Positions 33,540-42,154 of a stretch of DNA of 64,000 nucleotides are shown here, in pieces. The stretch is from Streptomyces fradiae (lineage in GTDB: Bacteria; Actinomycetota; Actinomycetes; Streptomycetales; Streptomycetaceae). A program made the translations under genes and the position numbers. The number at the start of each line of letters is the position of its first letter. Within the stretch, counting starts at the first letter, position 1. Location: the NCBI RefSeq assembly GCF_041270065.1, contig NZ_CP065958.1, positions 2,604,001 to 2,668,000 of the forward strand, written 5' to 3'. Under the pieces are notes generated by a model. The model did not search any database. It had not been told where the DNA came from and worked only from the letters and a program-made list of their open reading frames with translations.

Positions 33540-36500
33540 GTGTCCCTCGGACGCAGGAAGCGGACGGCCACCGCCGTCGCCGCGGCGGTCATCGGCGGAC
33601 TCCTCGGCGGCGCCCTGCCCGGTGTCGCCCACGCCGCCCCCGGCTCTCCGGGCTCCCCCGGCTCCCCGGTGACCTCCCCCGACCGGCAGTCCGCGGCCGT
33701 GCCCCCGGTCTGGCCGCGGCCCCAGTCGATCGCCCCGGCCGGTGCGGCCGTGCCGCTCGGCAGCGAGGTGACGCTGCTCGTCGCGCCCGAGGCCGATCCG
33801 TACGCCGCCGGGGCCCTGCGCGGGCTGCTGCGGGCCGCCGGGGTGCGCACCGTGCACGAGACGCTGCCCGGCCGCGGGCCGGTGATCCGGTTCGGCGACA
33901 GCGTGGAGACGGACGCGGCGCTGCGCGCCCTGAGGGTGCCCGAGCGGGGCGATCTGCCGGACGGCGGCTACCGGCTCGCCACCGGCCGGCTGGCCGGCCG
34001 TGACACCGTCGTCGTGGACGGCGCCGGCGAGGACGGCCTCTTCCACGCCGTACAGACCCTCCGTCAGCTCATCGGCTCCGCAGACGGCTCCGGAGCCGGT
34101 CCCAAGGGCGCGGTCGTCCCCGGCGTCGTGGTGCGCGACTGGCCCGGCACCGCCGTCCGCGGCCTCACCGAGGGCTTCTACGGGGAGCCGTGGACGCCCG
34201 CCGAACGGCTCGCCCAGATCGACTTCATGGGCCGCACCAAGCAGAACCGCTATCTGTACGCCCCTGGCGACGACCCCTACCGCCGCGCGCTGTGGCGCGA
34301 GCCCTACCCGGCCGCCGAGCGGGCCGCCTTCCGCGAGCTCGCCGCCCGCGCCACCGCCAACCACGTCACCCTCGCCTGGGCCGTCGCCCCTGCCCAGGCC
34401 ATGTGTCTGTCATCGGACGCGGACGTCGCCGCGCTCACCAGGAAGCTCGACGCCATGTGGGCGCTGGGGGCGCGGGCCTTCCAGCTGCAGTTCCAGGACG
34501 TCAGCTACAGCGAGTGGAGCTGCGACGCGGACGCCGACGCCTTCGGCAGCGGCCCCGAGGCCGCCGCCCGGGCGCACGCGCGCGTGGCGAACGCCGTCGC
34601 CGCCCACCTGGCCCGGCGCCACCCGGGCGCGGCCCCGCTGTCGCTGATGCCGACCGAGTACTACCAGGACGGCGCCACCGACTACCGGAGCGCGCTCGCC
34701 GGCGCCCTCGACCGGCGCGTGGAGGTGGCCTGGACCGGCGTCGGCGCCGTACCGCGCACCATCACGGGCCGGGAGCTGGCCGGGGCCCGGGACGCGCTGC
34801 GCCACCCGCTGGTCACCATGGACAACTACCCGGTCAACGACTACGCGCAGGACCGGCTCTTCCTCGGCCCGGCGACCGGCCGCGAGCCGGCCGTCGCCGC
34901 CGGGTCCGCCGCCTTCCTCGCCAACGCGATGGAGCAGGCCGCCGCCTCCCGGGTGCCGCTGTTCACCGCCGCCGACTTCGCCTGGAACCCCAAGGGCTAC
35001 CGGCCGCAGGAGTCCTGGCAGGCCGCCGTCGACGAGCTGGCGGGCCCCGATCCGGCCGCCCGCGAGGCGCTGCGCGCGCTCGCCGGGAACGGCGCCTCCT
35101 CGCTCCTCGCCCCGGACGCCGAGTCCGCCTATCTGAAGCCGCTCGCCGCCGCCTTCTGGACCGCCCGCGCGCAGCACGACCCGGCGGTACGGGAGAAGGC
35201 GGGGCGCGAGCTGCGCGCCGCGTTCACGGTGATGCGCGAGGCGCCCGCGCGCCTGCAGGGCACCGCCGACGGCAGCCTGGGCGCCGAGGCCGGGCCGTGG
35301 CTCGAACGCCTCTCCCGGTACGGCGCGGCCGGCGAGACCGCCGTCGACATGCTGCTCGCCCAGGCGCGCGGCGACGGCGCAGGGGCCTGGCGGGCCCAGC
35401 TGGATCTTGAGCGGAAGCGGGCCGCCCTGCGTGCTGCGGGTGGCGCCGGGCGGGTGACGGTCGGCAAGGGCGTCCTGGACGCCTTCCTCGACCGGGCCGC
35501 CGCCGAGTCGGCAGCCTGGACCGGCGCCGACCGGGCGCCGTCGCGCACCGGTGAGCCGAAGCAGGACCGCGGGGCGGCCGGGGGCGCGGCCTCCGGCGAC
35601 GGCGACACGTACACCGTCCGGCTGGACCGTACGCGGCCGGTGGAGACCCTGACCGTGATGACCGACCCGGTCGACCCCGCCGGGGGCGGTCGGGGGACGG
35701 GCTTCCTGGAGGCGTACGTGCCGGGCGAGGGCTGGCGGCGGATCGGGCCGCTCGCCGCGTCCGGCTGGACCCAGGCCGACCTGAAGGGGCTGCGGGCCGA
35801 GGCGCTGCGGATCGTGTGGACCGGCGGCGCCGGCGCGCCGCCGCGGGTGCGCTCGCTCGTGCCGTGGTTCGCCGACGAGCCGCGGGCCGGGCTCGCCCTG
35901 TCCCGTACCGAAGCCGACGCCGAGATCGGCGGCCCCGCGCAGCGGGTGGACGTCACCCTGGAGGGGCGGCGGGCCGCCGAGGTGCGCGGTCCGCTGACCG
36001 CCGAGGCTCCCAAGGGCATCACCGTGCGCCTGCCCAGGGACGAGACGGTCGTGCCGCGGGGCACGACGGCCACCGTGCCCCTGGAGGTGTCGGTGGCGCC
36101 CGGCGTGCCCTCCGGCTCGTACACCGTCCCCGTCTCCTTCGCGGGCGAGCGGCAGGTCCTCACGGTGCGCGCCTTCCCGCGTACCGAGGGCCCCGACCTG
36201 GTCCGTACGGGCACGGCCTCGTCCTCCGGCGACGAGACGCCCGACTTCCCGGCCGCGCTCGCCGCCGACGGCGATCCGGCGACCCGCTGGTCCTCGCCGG
36301 CCGAGGACGGCGCCTGGTGGCAGGTGGAGCTGGCCGAGCCGGCCCGGATAGGGCAGGTGGTGCTGCACTGGCAGGACGCCTATGCCGCCCGCTACCGCGT
36401 CCAGGTCTCCGCCGACGGGCGGGTGTGGCGTACCGCCGCGACCGTACGGGACGGCCGGGGCGGGCGGGAGTCGGTGCGCATGGACGCCGCCGACACGCGG

Positions 36501-36650
36501 TTCCTGCGGGTGCAGGGCGACGCGCGGGCGACGGAGTACGGCTACTCGCTGTGGTCGGTGGAGACGTACGCGGTGGCGCCTGCGGGCGCGCCGACGGGCC
36601 CGGACACGGAGGAGCCGGAGTCGGACGGTACGCCGCCCGACTCCCCGTAG
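33540..36650 (+). CDS. Secreted GH84-type beta-N-acetylglucosaminidase with CBM32-like domain
   Basis: 1036-residue exported glycosidase. The signal peptide ends near GVAHAAPG. An N-terminal alpha/beta domain (PVWPRPQSIAP to ~residue 195) leads to the GH84 barrel starting RGLTEGFYGEPWTPAERLAQ. The usual catalytic Asp-Asp pair appears as FQDVSYSEW, so the first Asp is Gln and only the acid/base Asp remains. Substrate-binding text such as TMDNYPVNDY and WTGVGAV is kept. The C-terminal ~130 residues (PAALAADGDPATRWSSP to RFLRVQGDARATEYGYSLW) are an F5/8 type C (CBM32-like) sugar-binding domain. Start GTG 33540 after GAGAGGAG. Confidence 0.9.
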   Translation: MSLGRRKRTATAVAAAVIGGLLGGALPGVAHAAPGSPGSPGSPVTSPDRQSAAVPPVWPRPQSIAPAGAAVPLGSEVTLLVAPEADPYAAGALRGLLRAAGVRTVHETLPGRGPVIRFGDSVETDAALRALRVPERGDLPDGGYRLATGRLAGRDTVVVDGAGEDGLFHAVQTLRQLIGSADGSGAGPKGAVVPGVVVRDWPGTAVRGLTEGFYGEPWTPAERLAQIDFMGRTKQNRYLYAPGDDPYRRALWREPYPAAERAAFRELAARATANHVTLAWAVAPAQAMCLSSDADVAALTRKLDAMWALGARAFQLQFQDVSYSEWSCDADADAFGSGPEAAARAHARVANAVAAHLARRHPGAAPLSLMPTEYYQDGATDYRSALAGALDRRVEVAWTGVGAVPRTITGRELAGARDALRHPLVTMDNYPVNDYAQDRLFLGPATGREPAVAAGSAAFLANAMEQAAASRVPLFTAADFAWNPKGYRPQESWQAAVDELAGPDPAAREALRALAGNGASSLLAPDAESAYLKPLAAAFWTARAQHDPAVREKAGRELRAAFTVMREAPARLQGTADGSLGAEAGPWLERLSRYGAAGETAVDMLLAQARGDGAGAWRAQLDLERKRAALRAAGGAGRVTVGKGVLDAFLDRAAAESAAWTGADRAPSRTGEPKQDRGAAGGAASGDGDTYTVRLDRTRPVETLTVMTDPVDPAGGGRGTGFLEAYVPGEGWRRIGPLAASGWTQADLKGLRAEALRIVWTGGAGAPPRVRSLVPWFADEPRAGLALSRTEADAEIGGPAQRVDVTLEGRRAAEVRGPLTAEAPKGITVRLPRDETVVPRGTTATVPLEVSVAPGVPSGSYTVPVSFAGERQVLTVRAFPRTEGPDLVRTGTASSSGDETPDFPAALAADGDPATRWSSPAEDGAWWQVELAEPARIGQVVLHWQDAYAARYRVQVSADGRVWRTAATVRDGRGGRESVRMDAADTRFLRVQGDARATEYGYSLWSVETYAVAPAGAPTGPDTEEPESDGTPPDSP

Positions 36651-36683
36651 ATCTGGGTGTCTCTCGTACGCGAAAGGCCCGGC

Positions 36684-37250
36684 TCAACCCGTCGTCACGG
36701 CCTCCTGCGGGGAGGCGGTGGCGACGGAGTCGATCCGGGCCAGGACGTCGTCGGCGCCGTACGGCTGGAGGTACGGCAGCCAGCGTGGGTCGCGATGGCC
36801 GGTACCGATGATCCGCCAGGCCAGACCGGTCGGCGGCGCGGGTTGATGGTGCAGCCGCCAGCCCAGCTCACGCAGGTGCCGGTCGGCCTTGACGTGGTTG
36901 CAGCGGCGGCAGGCCGCCACGACGTTGTCCCAGGCGTGCGTCCCCCCGCGGCTGCGCGGAACGACGTGGTCGACGCTGGTTGCGACGCCACCGCAGTACA
37001 CGCAGCGTCCGCCGTCGCGGGCGAACAGGGCTCTGCGGGTCAAGGGAACGGGCCCCCGGTAGGGGACCCGCACGAACCGCTTCAGCCGCACCACACTGGG
37101 CGCGGCGACGACACGGCTCTCGCTGTGCATGAAGGCGCCGGATTCCTCGAGGCAGAGTGCCTTGTTCTCCAGGACGAGGACGAGCGCGCGGCGGAGCGGT
37201 ACGACGCCGAGCGGCTCGTACGACGCGTTGAGGACCAGGACATGCGGCAC
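36684..37250 (-). CDS. HNH endonuclease
   Basis: 188-residue protein common in Actinobacteria near housekeeping genes. The HNH domain (residues ~80-130) reads CVYCGG, SVDHVVPRSRGGTHAWDN and VVAACRRCNHVKADR: two CxxC zinc pairs around the His-Asn-His core. The N-terminal 75 residues (MPHVLVLNASYEPLGVVPL) are the conserved accessory part of this family. The DNA or RNA target is unknown. No methylase or phage genes are adjacent, so restriction is not implied. Confidence 0.93.
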   Translation of the reverse strand: MPHVLVLNASYEPLGVVPLRRALVLVLENKALCLEESGAFMHSESRVVAAPSVVRLKRFVRVPYRGPVPLTRRALFARDGGRCVYCGGVATSVDHVVPRSRGGTHAWDNVVAACRRCNHVKADRHLRELGWRLHHQPAPPTGLAWRIIGTGHRDPRWLPYLQPYGADDVLARIDSVATASPQEAVTTG

Positions 37251-37338
37251 GGATGCCTCCTATGACGCCGGCGGCGCGTGGCTCGCGCCGGGACGAAACT
37301 GCTCTCAGTCTCTCCTCACAGCGGGCCGGTGCGCCACC

Positions 37339-37348
37339 ACGTATACGT
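37339..37348. promoter_or_regulatory. ACGTATACGT palindrome in the HNH-MscS spacer
   Basis: Perfect 10-base AT-containing palindrome in an otherwise GC-rich 259-base divergent spacer. GTGCAC is also repeated at 37421-37426 and 37431-37436. Promoter or operator is a guess. Confidence 0.3.
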
Positions 37349-37509
37349 AATGGTCCTGAGGTGTTCTCGACCACATCGGCCGCCGCACGGGAGTCATCCC
37401 CGCATGTGGGCCGTCTTTCCGGGTGCACCTGTGTGCACACGTCAACGGGGGCACCCCCCTGCCCCCGCTAGTGTGGATGATTCGCGAACGCCTGCCTGGA
37501 GGTCCCCTC

Positions 37510-38589
37510 GTGCCGCCCCTGTCCTGGTCCGCCCTGCGAACCGCCGCCGCCGACGATCCCACGCACGTTCCGGTGACGCTGGACGAGGCGGCGGAGAAGG
37601 CGACGAACGCCGCGGGGTGGGTGGAGCAGAACTGGTCCACCTGGCTGAACACCGGCCTGAAGATCGTCCTCATCCTGGTCGTCGCCTTCACCCTGCGGAT
37701 GCTGGTCCGCAAGGCCCTGACCAAGCTGATAGACCGCATGAACCGCTCGGCCCAGGCGGTCGAGGGCACCGCCCTCGGCGGCCTCCTCGTCAACGCCGAG
37801 CGCCGCCGCCAGCGCTCCGAGGCGATCGGCTCCGTGCTCCGCTCCGTGGCCTCCTTCCTGATCCTCGGCACCGCCGGCCTGATGATCCTCGGCGCCTTCA
37901 AGATCGACCTGGCGCCGCTGCTCGCGTCCGCCGGTGTGGCGGGTGTCGCGATCGGTTTCGGCGCGCGGAATCTGGTGACGGACTTCCTCTCCGGCGTCTT
38001 CATGATCCTGGAGGACCAGTACGGTGTCGGCGACTCCGTCGACGCGGGCGTCGCCTCCGGCGAGGTCGTCGAGGTGGGCCTGCGCGTCACCAAGCTGCGC
38101 GGCGTCGACGGCGAGATCTGGTACGTCCGCAACGGCGAGATCAAGCGCATCGGCAACCTCAGCCAGGGCTGGGCCACGGCCGCCGTCGACGTCACCGTCC
38201 GCCCCACCGAGGACCTGGACCGGGTGAGCGCGGTAATCACCGAGGCCGCCGACTCCATGTCCAAGGACGAGCCCTGGAACGAGCGCCTCTGGGGCCCCGT
38301 CGAGATCCTGGGCCTCACCGAGGTCCTGCTCGACTCCATGACCATCCGCGTCAACGCCAAGACCATGCCCGGCAAGAAGCTCGGCGTCGAACGCGAACTC
38401 CGCTGGCGCATCAAGCGCGCCCTCGACGCCGCCGGCATCCGCATCGTCGGCGGCATCCCGCCCCAGGCGGACGAGTCCAAGCCCGCCGACCCCACGGCCG
38501 GCATGTCGGCCCCCTCGGCCTTCGCCTCCCCGGCCTCCCCGCAGTCGGCGGCGGCGACGCCATTGCCGAAGCCGGACCTGAACAAGTAG
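37510..38589 (+). CDS. Mechanosensitive ion channel, MscS family
   Basis: 359-residue membrane channel that opens under membrane tension to release solutes after osmotic downshock. The start is GTG 37510 with GGAGG 7 bases upstream; the frame is open further 5' but without a ribosome site. Helices are at ~40-60 (TGLKIVLILVVAFTLRML) and ~115-135. The pore-lining helix is LLASAGVAGVAIGFGARNLVTDFLSG, with the Gly/Ala ridge typical of MscS; it is followed by the beta domain (EVVEVGLRVTKLRGVDGEIWYVRNGEI). The tail is Pro/Ala-rich. Terminator at 38610-38646. Confidence 0.94.
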   Translation: MPPLSWSALRTAAADDPTHVPVTLDEAAEKATNAAGWVEQNWSTWLNTGLKIVLILVVAFTLRMLVRKALTKLIDRMNRSAQAVEGTALGGLLVNAERRRQRSEAIGSVLRSVASFLILGTAGLMILGAFKIDLAPLLASAGVAGVAIGFGARNLVTDFLSGVFMILEDQYGVGDSVDAGVASGEVVEVGLRVTKLRGVDGEIWYVRNGEIKRIGNLSQGWATAAVDVTVRPTEDLDRVSAVITEAADSMSKDEPWNERLWGPVEILGLTEVLLDSMTIRVNAKTMPGKKLGVERELRWRIKRALDAAGIRIVGGIPPQADESKPADPTAGMSAPSAFASPASPQSAAATPLPKPDLNK

Positions 38590-38609
38590 CCCGCCGCCGC
38601 GACACGAGA

Positions 38610-38646
38610 AAGGGGCGCCCCGCCGTACGACGGCGGGGCGCCCCTT
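38610..38646 (+). terminator. Terminator after mscS
   Basis: Perfect 17-bp stem: arms 38610-38626 and 38630-38646 (AAGGGGCGCCCCGCCGT and its complement) with a 3-base ACG loop, then CGCC. Confidence 0.88.
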
Positions 38647-38726
38647 CGCCGATCATGGTCAAGGTCCGTTCAAGTAACCAGGCCCGTCCGCCTCCTCGGC
38701 CAGGGGCAGCCGTAGCATCTGCGCCC

Positions 38727-38951
38727 ATGTCTCCGAGATACTCCCTCGCCCTGCGGGTCTACACGATCCCGGTCCTCGGCACCTTCGCCCTGGCCCTGCA
38801 CCACAAGGTGAACACGGGAAGCTGGACCTTCCCCGTCTACTTCACCGTCCCGACCCTCGCGCTGGCCACCCTCGTCTTCTGGCACAACCGCAGCCCCGAG
38901 GCGGTGGCACGCCTGGAGGCCCGCCGAGCGGCGCGAAGGCTGGGCAAGTAG
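38727..38951 (+). CDS. Small membrane protein, unknown
   Basis: 74 residues from ATG 38727. Two hydrophobic stretches (YTIPVLGTFALALHH and FPVYFTVPTLALATLVFW) predict two short transmembrane helices or one re-entrant segment. A basic cytoplasmic tail (HNRSPEAVARLEARRAARRLGK) follows. No family is recognised and no strong Shine-Dalgarno is visible (GTAGCATCTGCGCCC). Codon use matches neighbouring genes. Convergent with the DUF397 gene. Confidence 0.65.
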   Translation: MSPRYSLALRVYTIPVLGTFALALHHKVNTGSWTFPVYFTVPTLALATLVFWHNRSPEAVARLEARRAARRLGK

Positions 38952-38982
38952 TCCGGGCAGGCGAAGGCGGCATCGTGGCCGG

Positions 38983-39186
38983 TCAGCGGCCGAGCCGGCC
39001 GTCCTTGACGCTCGCGACGAAGGCGGAGAAGGCGGCGACGGAGAGGCCGAGGACGGGGCCGCCGGTGTTCTTGGAGTCGCGGACGGGGACGGTGTGGTGG
39101 GCGGCGGCGAGGTTGATGGCGACCTCGATGCACTCGCCGTTGTTGCTGTAGGAGGACTTGTACCAACGGGGGGACTCGGTCGTCAT
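38983..39186 (-). CDS. DUF397 domain protein
   Basis: 67 residues from ATG 39186, overlapping the upstream regulator's stop as ATGA. The family text is complete: PRWYKSSYSNNGECIEVA, TVPVRDSKNTGGPVLGLSVA and FVASVKDGRLG. DUF397 proteins nearly always accompany an XRE/DUF5753 regulator in Streptomyces (the whiJ/abaA-type pairs) and are thought to antagonise or modulate it. The pair here is of that kind; its target is unknown. Confidence 0.95.
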   Translation of the reverse strand: MTTESPRWYKSSYSNNGECIEVAINLAAAHHTVPVRDSKNTGGPVLGLSVAAFSAFVASVKDGRLGR

Positions 39187-40022
39187 GACATGCCCTTTCG
39201 TACCTGCTCGACCATGGCTACGGAGTCTGCCTGGGAGAGGCATTCCGCCTGGAGTTGATGGTAGGCCGTCAAGAGGGACACCACCGCTGTGCGCTCCCGC
39301 TCGACATGCCCCTGCGCATGGGTCTCCGCGTACGCGATCATCGAACGGTCGGCCAGCGTAAGCAGGTTGACCGGGAGGTCGAACGGGCGCCGCTCGCCCA
39401 TGTCGTACGGTGCCACCTGAAACACGCTGTTCGGCAACTCGGCGAACTCGACCAGCCGCTCCAACTGCGCCCGCATGGCGTCGGGACCGCCAACAGGGCG
39501 ACGGATGCAGCTCTCATCCATCACCACGAGCAGCATGGGCGGGCGGTCCTTCACCAGCGCCCCCTGCCGCTCCATGAGGAACGCGACGCGCTCGTCCGCC
39601 TGTTGCTGTGTGAGGGAGCCGCGCCGCACGTGGCTGTTCGCGAGCGCTTGCGCGTACCCCGGCGTCTGCAACAGCCCCGGAATGATCCCGAGATGGAACG
39701 ACCGGATCTCGACCGCCCGGCCCTCGTAGGCGACGTATTCCGAAAAGCCCTCCAACAGGTTGCCGTACCGCATCTCGCTCCACAGGCGTTCCAGCGAGTC
39801 CGCCGTTCCGACTGTGCCGAAGACCTGATCGAGCTCCCGCGAGAACGGGAGGGTCGGCGGTTTGCGAGCAGTTTCCACCGCAGAGATGTGCTGGCTGGAG
39901 TAGCTCACCCGCCCCGCCAGGTCCTCCTGCGTCCAGCTCCGACGCTCCCGCAGCCTGCGCAGATGTGCACCGTAAGCCGCGCGCGGGCCGTCCTCCGGGC
40001 GTAATTCCTTGCGATTGACCAC
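39183..40022 (-). CDS. XRE-family regulator with DUF5753 domain
   Basis: 279 residues. The N-terminal helix-turn-helix is AHLRRLRERRSWTQEDLAGRV followed by SYSSQHISAVETARKPPT. The DUF5753 effector part (residues ~100-275) carries IRSFHLGIIPGLLQTPGYAQAL and FQVAPYDMGERRPFDLPVNLL. WhiJ-like proteins of this group influence development and antibiotic production in Streptomyces. Translationally coupled to the DUF397 gene. Divergent from the 143-residue protein at 40118, which may belong to the same locus. Confidence 0.94.
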   Translation of the reverse strand: MVNRKELRPEDGPRAAYGAHLRRLRERRSWTQEDLAGRVSYSSQHISAVETARKPPTLPFSRELDQVFGTVGTADSLERLWSEMRYGNLLEGFSEYVAYEGRAVEIRSFHLGIIPGLLQTPGYAQALANSHVRRGSLTQQQADERVAFLMERQGALVKDRPPMLLVVMDESCIRRPVGGPDAMRAQLERLVEFAELPNSVFQVAPYDMGERRPFDLPVNLLTLADRSMIAYAETHAQGHVERERTAVVSLLTAYHQLQAECLSQADSVAMVEQVRKGMS

Positions 40023-40117
40023 AACTCTTCCTTCGAGTCTGCCCAGTTGAAGGGGGACTCGACCCTACGCCACGCTGACGACCCCTGGTAGTGGATTCGC
40101 TACAGAGAGGCACCGTC

Positions 40118-40549
40118 ATGCCCGAACCCTCCCCCGCCCTCGGCTCCTTCGTCGCCGACACCAGCAACGGAACGCCCCACCTCGGCGAGGTCACCGCACA
40201 CGAAGGCGGCACCCTCTACCTGCGCCCGCCGGGCGGCGGCATCGAGTGGACCGCGGCGCCGGCGGACCTGCGGCCGCCCACGGAGGACGAGTGGGCCCGC
40301 ATCCGCGTCCTCACCACCCCCGTCCCGCGCACGGCCTACGTGCTGTCCGCCGACCACGGCCTCCGCCCCCGCCCCGAGCCGTCCCCGGGCTGCCCCTCCT
40401 GCGCGGCGCTCGTCCAGTGGTTCGACCACTACATGGGAGTGGGGCCGCAGCGCGACGAATCGGCGGCGGTGGACTGCGTGGTGGAGATCCGCAACCACCC
40501 GCACGACCCGCCCAAGATGACGATCAAAGAGTTCCCCACCCCCCGGTGA
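40118..40549 (+). CDS. Hypothetical protein beside the XRE/DUF397 pair
   Basis: 143 residues from ATG 40118 (AGAGAGG 7 bases upstream). Short beta-rich start (ALGSFVADTSNGTPHLGEVT), then a central PGCPSCAALVQWFDHYMG segment whose CxxC could bind metal. The C-terminus EIRNHPHDPPKMTIKEF is hydrophilic. Similar small proteins are frequently next to XRE/DUF397 loci in Streptomyces, but no function is known. Followed 33 bases later by the toxin gene. Confidence 0.7.
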   Translation: MPEPSPALGSFVADTSNGTPHLGEVTAHEGGTLYLRPPGGGIEWTAAPADLRPPTEDEWARIRVLTTPVPRTAYVLSADHGLRPRPEPSPGCPSCAALVQWFDHYMGVGPQRDESAAVDCVVEIRNHPHDPPKMTIKEFPTPR

Positions 40550-40582
40550 TGCCCGGTAGGACGGCCCGGAGGAGGGGAGCTC

Positions 40583-40945
40583 GTGAGCCTGCACGAATTC
40601 GAGATCGAACCCGAGGTACGGGAATGGCTGGACACCCTGAGCGCGTCCGACTACAAGCGCGTGGACGAGGTCGCCGGAATGCTCGCCGCATGCGGCACGG
40701 ACATGCCCGGGTCGCTCGCGAAGCCCCTCGGTGGCGGCGTGTGGGAGCTGCGGGTACGCATCAGGGACGGTGCGGTGGCCGCGCGGGTGACGTACTGGTT
40801 CGCCCCCGGGAGGGTGGTGTTCCTGACCGTGTTCCGCAAGACGCGCCAGCACGAAGAGGATGAGGTACAAAGGGCGCGAGGAGCCCGGAAAGTCTGCGAA
40901 CGCGATCACGGCACGGCGGCGGACAGCTACAGGAGGACGGTATGA
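40583..40945 (+). CDS. higB: RelE/HigB-type toxin
   Basis: 120 residues from GTG 40583 (GGAGGGGAG upstream). The RelE-superfamily ribonuclease fold is recognised by EPEVREWLDTLSASDYKRVDEV, LAKPLGGGVWELRVRI and VTYWFAPGRVVFLTVFRKTRQ, which is the Phage_derived_Gp49-like/HigB pattern. It would cleave ribosome-bound mRNA when free of antitoxin. The gene order is toxin first, as in higBA, and the stop overlaps the antitoxin ATG. Confidence 0.92.
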   Translation: MSLHEFEIEPEVREWLDTLSASDYKRVDEVAGMLAACGTDMPGSLAKPLGGGVWELRVRIRDGAVAARVTYWFAPGRVVFLTVFRKTRQHEEDEVQRARGARKVCERDHGTAADSYRRTV

Positions 40946-41259
40946 GCGGGTACAGCACAACCGCCCACATGCGCTGGCTCCGCGACCGGGCCCCTGGCGA
41001 CGATCCCGAGCGTGCGGCCATCCGGAAGCGTCTCGCCTTCGGCCTCGCCGTGTACGACTGCCGCATCGAGCGCGCCCTGAGCGTGAAGCGTCTCGCCGCG
41101 CTGGCGGGGATGGAGCCGGACGAGATCGAGCGCATCGAGGAGGGGGGCACCGAGCCCTCCCTGGAGCTGATCGAGCGCCTGGCCGAGGCCCTGCACGCCG
41201 AGGTGCGCCTCACCCCTGGCCCGAGCCCGGCCATAAGGTTCGAGCCCCCGGCCGCCTGA
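40942..41259 (+). CDS. higA: XRE-type antitoxin
   Basis: 105-residue HigA-like antitoxin that overlaps the toxin gene by ATGA. The helix-turn-helix is DCRIERALSVKRLAALAGMEPDEIERIEEGGTEPSLELIERL, seen from residue ~38. It should bind and neutralise the RelE-type toxin and repress the operon. The C-terminus is Pro-rich. Marks the start of an accessory stretch. Confidence 0.93.
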   Translation: MSGYSTTAHMRWLRDRAPGDDPERAAIRKRLAFGLAVYDCRIERALSVKRLAALAGMEPDEIERIEEGGTEPSLELIERLAEALHAEVRLTPGPSPAIRFEPPAA

Positions 41260-41365
41260 CCGCCCCGAAGCCGCCTCAGAACCACCCACCCCCACCCCGG
41301 GACACCATCACCCACCGCAGGCACCCCGCGTCATCGTCTTCGGGACCCGTTCGGCGGCGGCTCTC

Positions 41366-41436
41366 CATCACTGCATGGCTTCCCTTGCCTTGTCGAGGTT
41401 GCCTTCCACAAGTCGGCCGTACCCTTGGGCCACGGC
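41366..41436 (-). pseudogene. Possible relic of a WXG-gene 3' end
   Basis: On the minus strand this reads GYGRLVEGNLDKAREAMQ before a stop codon, resembling the YGMGEADKAMGQ end of the large WXG gene at 42722. It lies just after the first membrane-protein copy, the position the relic at 42007 holds after the second. The match is short. Confidence 0.3.
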
Positions 41437-42003
41437 TCAGCAGCCCGCGAGACGCGCGAGGTTGGTAGCGGTCTCGCGCACCACCGTGGCGCTTCTGCGA
41501 ATGGCGGTATCCCGGTCGACGAGGCCCTGCTCCTCCTCCTGCGAGGGGGCGATGAGCTCGACTGTGATGTAGGGAGCCGTCGAGCCCATGCGGCGGGCGC
41601 AGCCGACGGGCAGCGTGGCCTCGGCCCTGTCCGGGAGTGCCCAGCCGGTGAACCCGGGGCCGAGGGGGACGGAGTCCTTCTTGTGGCCGGAGGCGCTCTG
41701 CGTGTCCTGAATGATCAGTTGGTAGATCCCGCGGGGAGAGTCACTGTCCGGGTTGGCCCGCATCACGTGGCACGTCTTGAACACCGCGTAGTCGCCCTTG
41801 CCCTTCCGCTCCCACTCCTCCGCGCTGGCCTCACCCCCCTTGCCGTCGTCGATCAGCTCCGCTGTCTGCCGGCTGAGCGCCCCGTAACACAAGGTCTGCG
41901 GCAGCGGCGGCTTCTCCTTGTCGTCAGGCCAGAGGCTCGCCGTCACGACGGCCACCCCGGCGACGCCGAGCACGATGGTCAGCGGCAGCCACTTCTTGTC
42001 CAT
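41437..42003 (-). CDS. Membrane-anchored protein, tandem copy B
   Basis: 188 residues with one N-terminal helix (PLTIVLGVAGVAVVTASLW) and an extracytoplasmic domain containing four Cys (TLCYGAL, KTCHVMRA, VGCARRM, LAGC), probably two disulfides. It is close to the adjacent copy at 42155, about three quarters identical by eye, with matching LSRQTAELIDDGKGGE, KKDSVPLGPGF and GSTAPYITVELI. It is last in a minus-strand series after the WXG-type genes. No family is recognised; a partner or immunity/receptor role for the WXG system is inference only. Confidence 0.75.
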   Translation of the reverse strand: MDKKWLPLTIVLGVAGVAVVTASLWPDDKEKPPLPQTLCYGALSRQTAELIDDGKGGEASAEEWERKGKGDYAVFKTCHVMRANPDSDSPRGIYQLIIQDTQSASGHKKDSVPLGPGFTGWALPDRAEATLPVGCARRMGSTAPYITVELIAPSQEEEQGLVDRDTAIRRSATVVRETATNLARLAGC

Positions 42004-42006
42004 CGG

Positions 42007-42060
42007 TCACTGTCCCATCGCCTTGTCAGCGTCCCCCATGGCGCGCTGCCACCGGTCCCT
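42007..42060 (-). pseudogene. Relic 3' end of the WXG gene
   Basis: Encodes RDRWQRAMGDADKAMGQ and a stop, matching the terminal residues of the 748-residue protein at 42722 (ends MGEADKAMGQ). No open coding frame with a plausible start continues upstream, so it is a leftover of the duplication that produced two membrane-protein genes. Confidence 0.7.
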
Positions 42061-42154
42061 TTTCCGTGTGCCCAGGCTCCTTCGCCATCCCGCCCATCGC
42101 CCCATGCAAAGTGGCGATCTCGACCACCGCTCTTCTTCAGTGGGATGGCGCGAC

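Noticed and set aside
36684..37250. HNH protein as part of a restriction or mobile system
   Set aside because: No methylase, specificity subunit or phage gene adjacent; the family is widespread at chromosomal loci in Actinobacteria.
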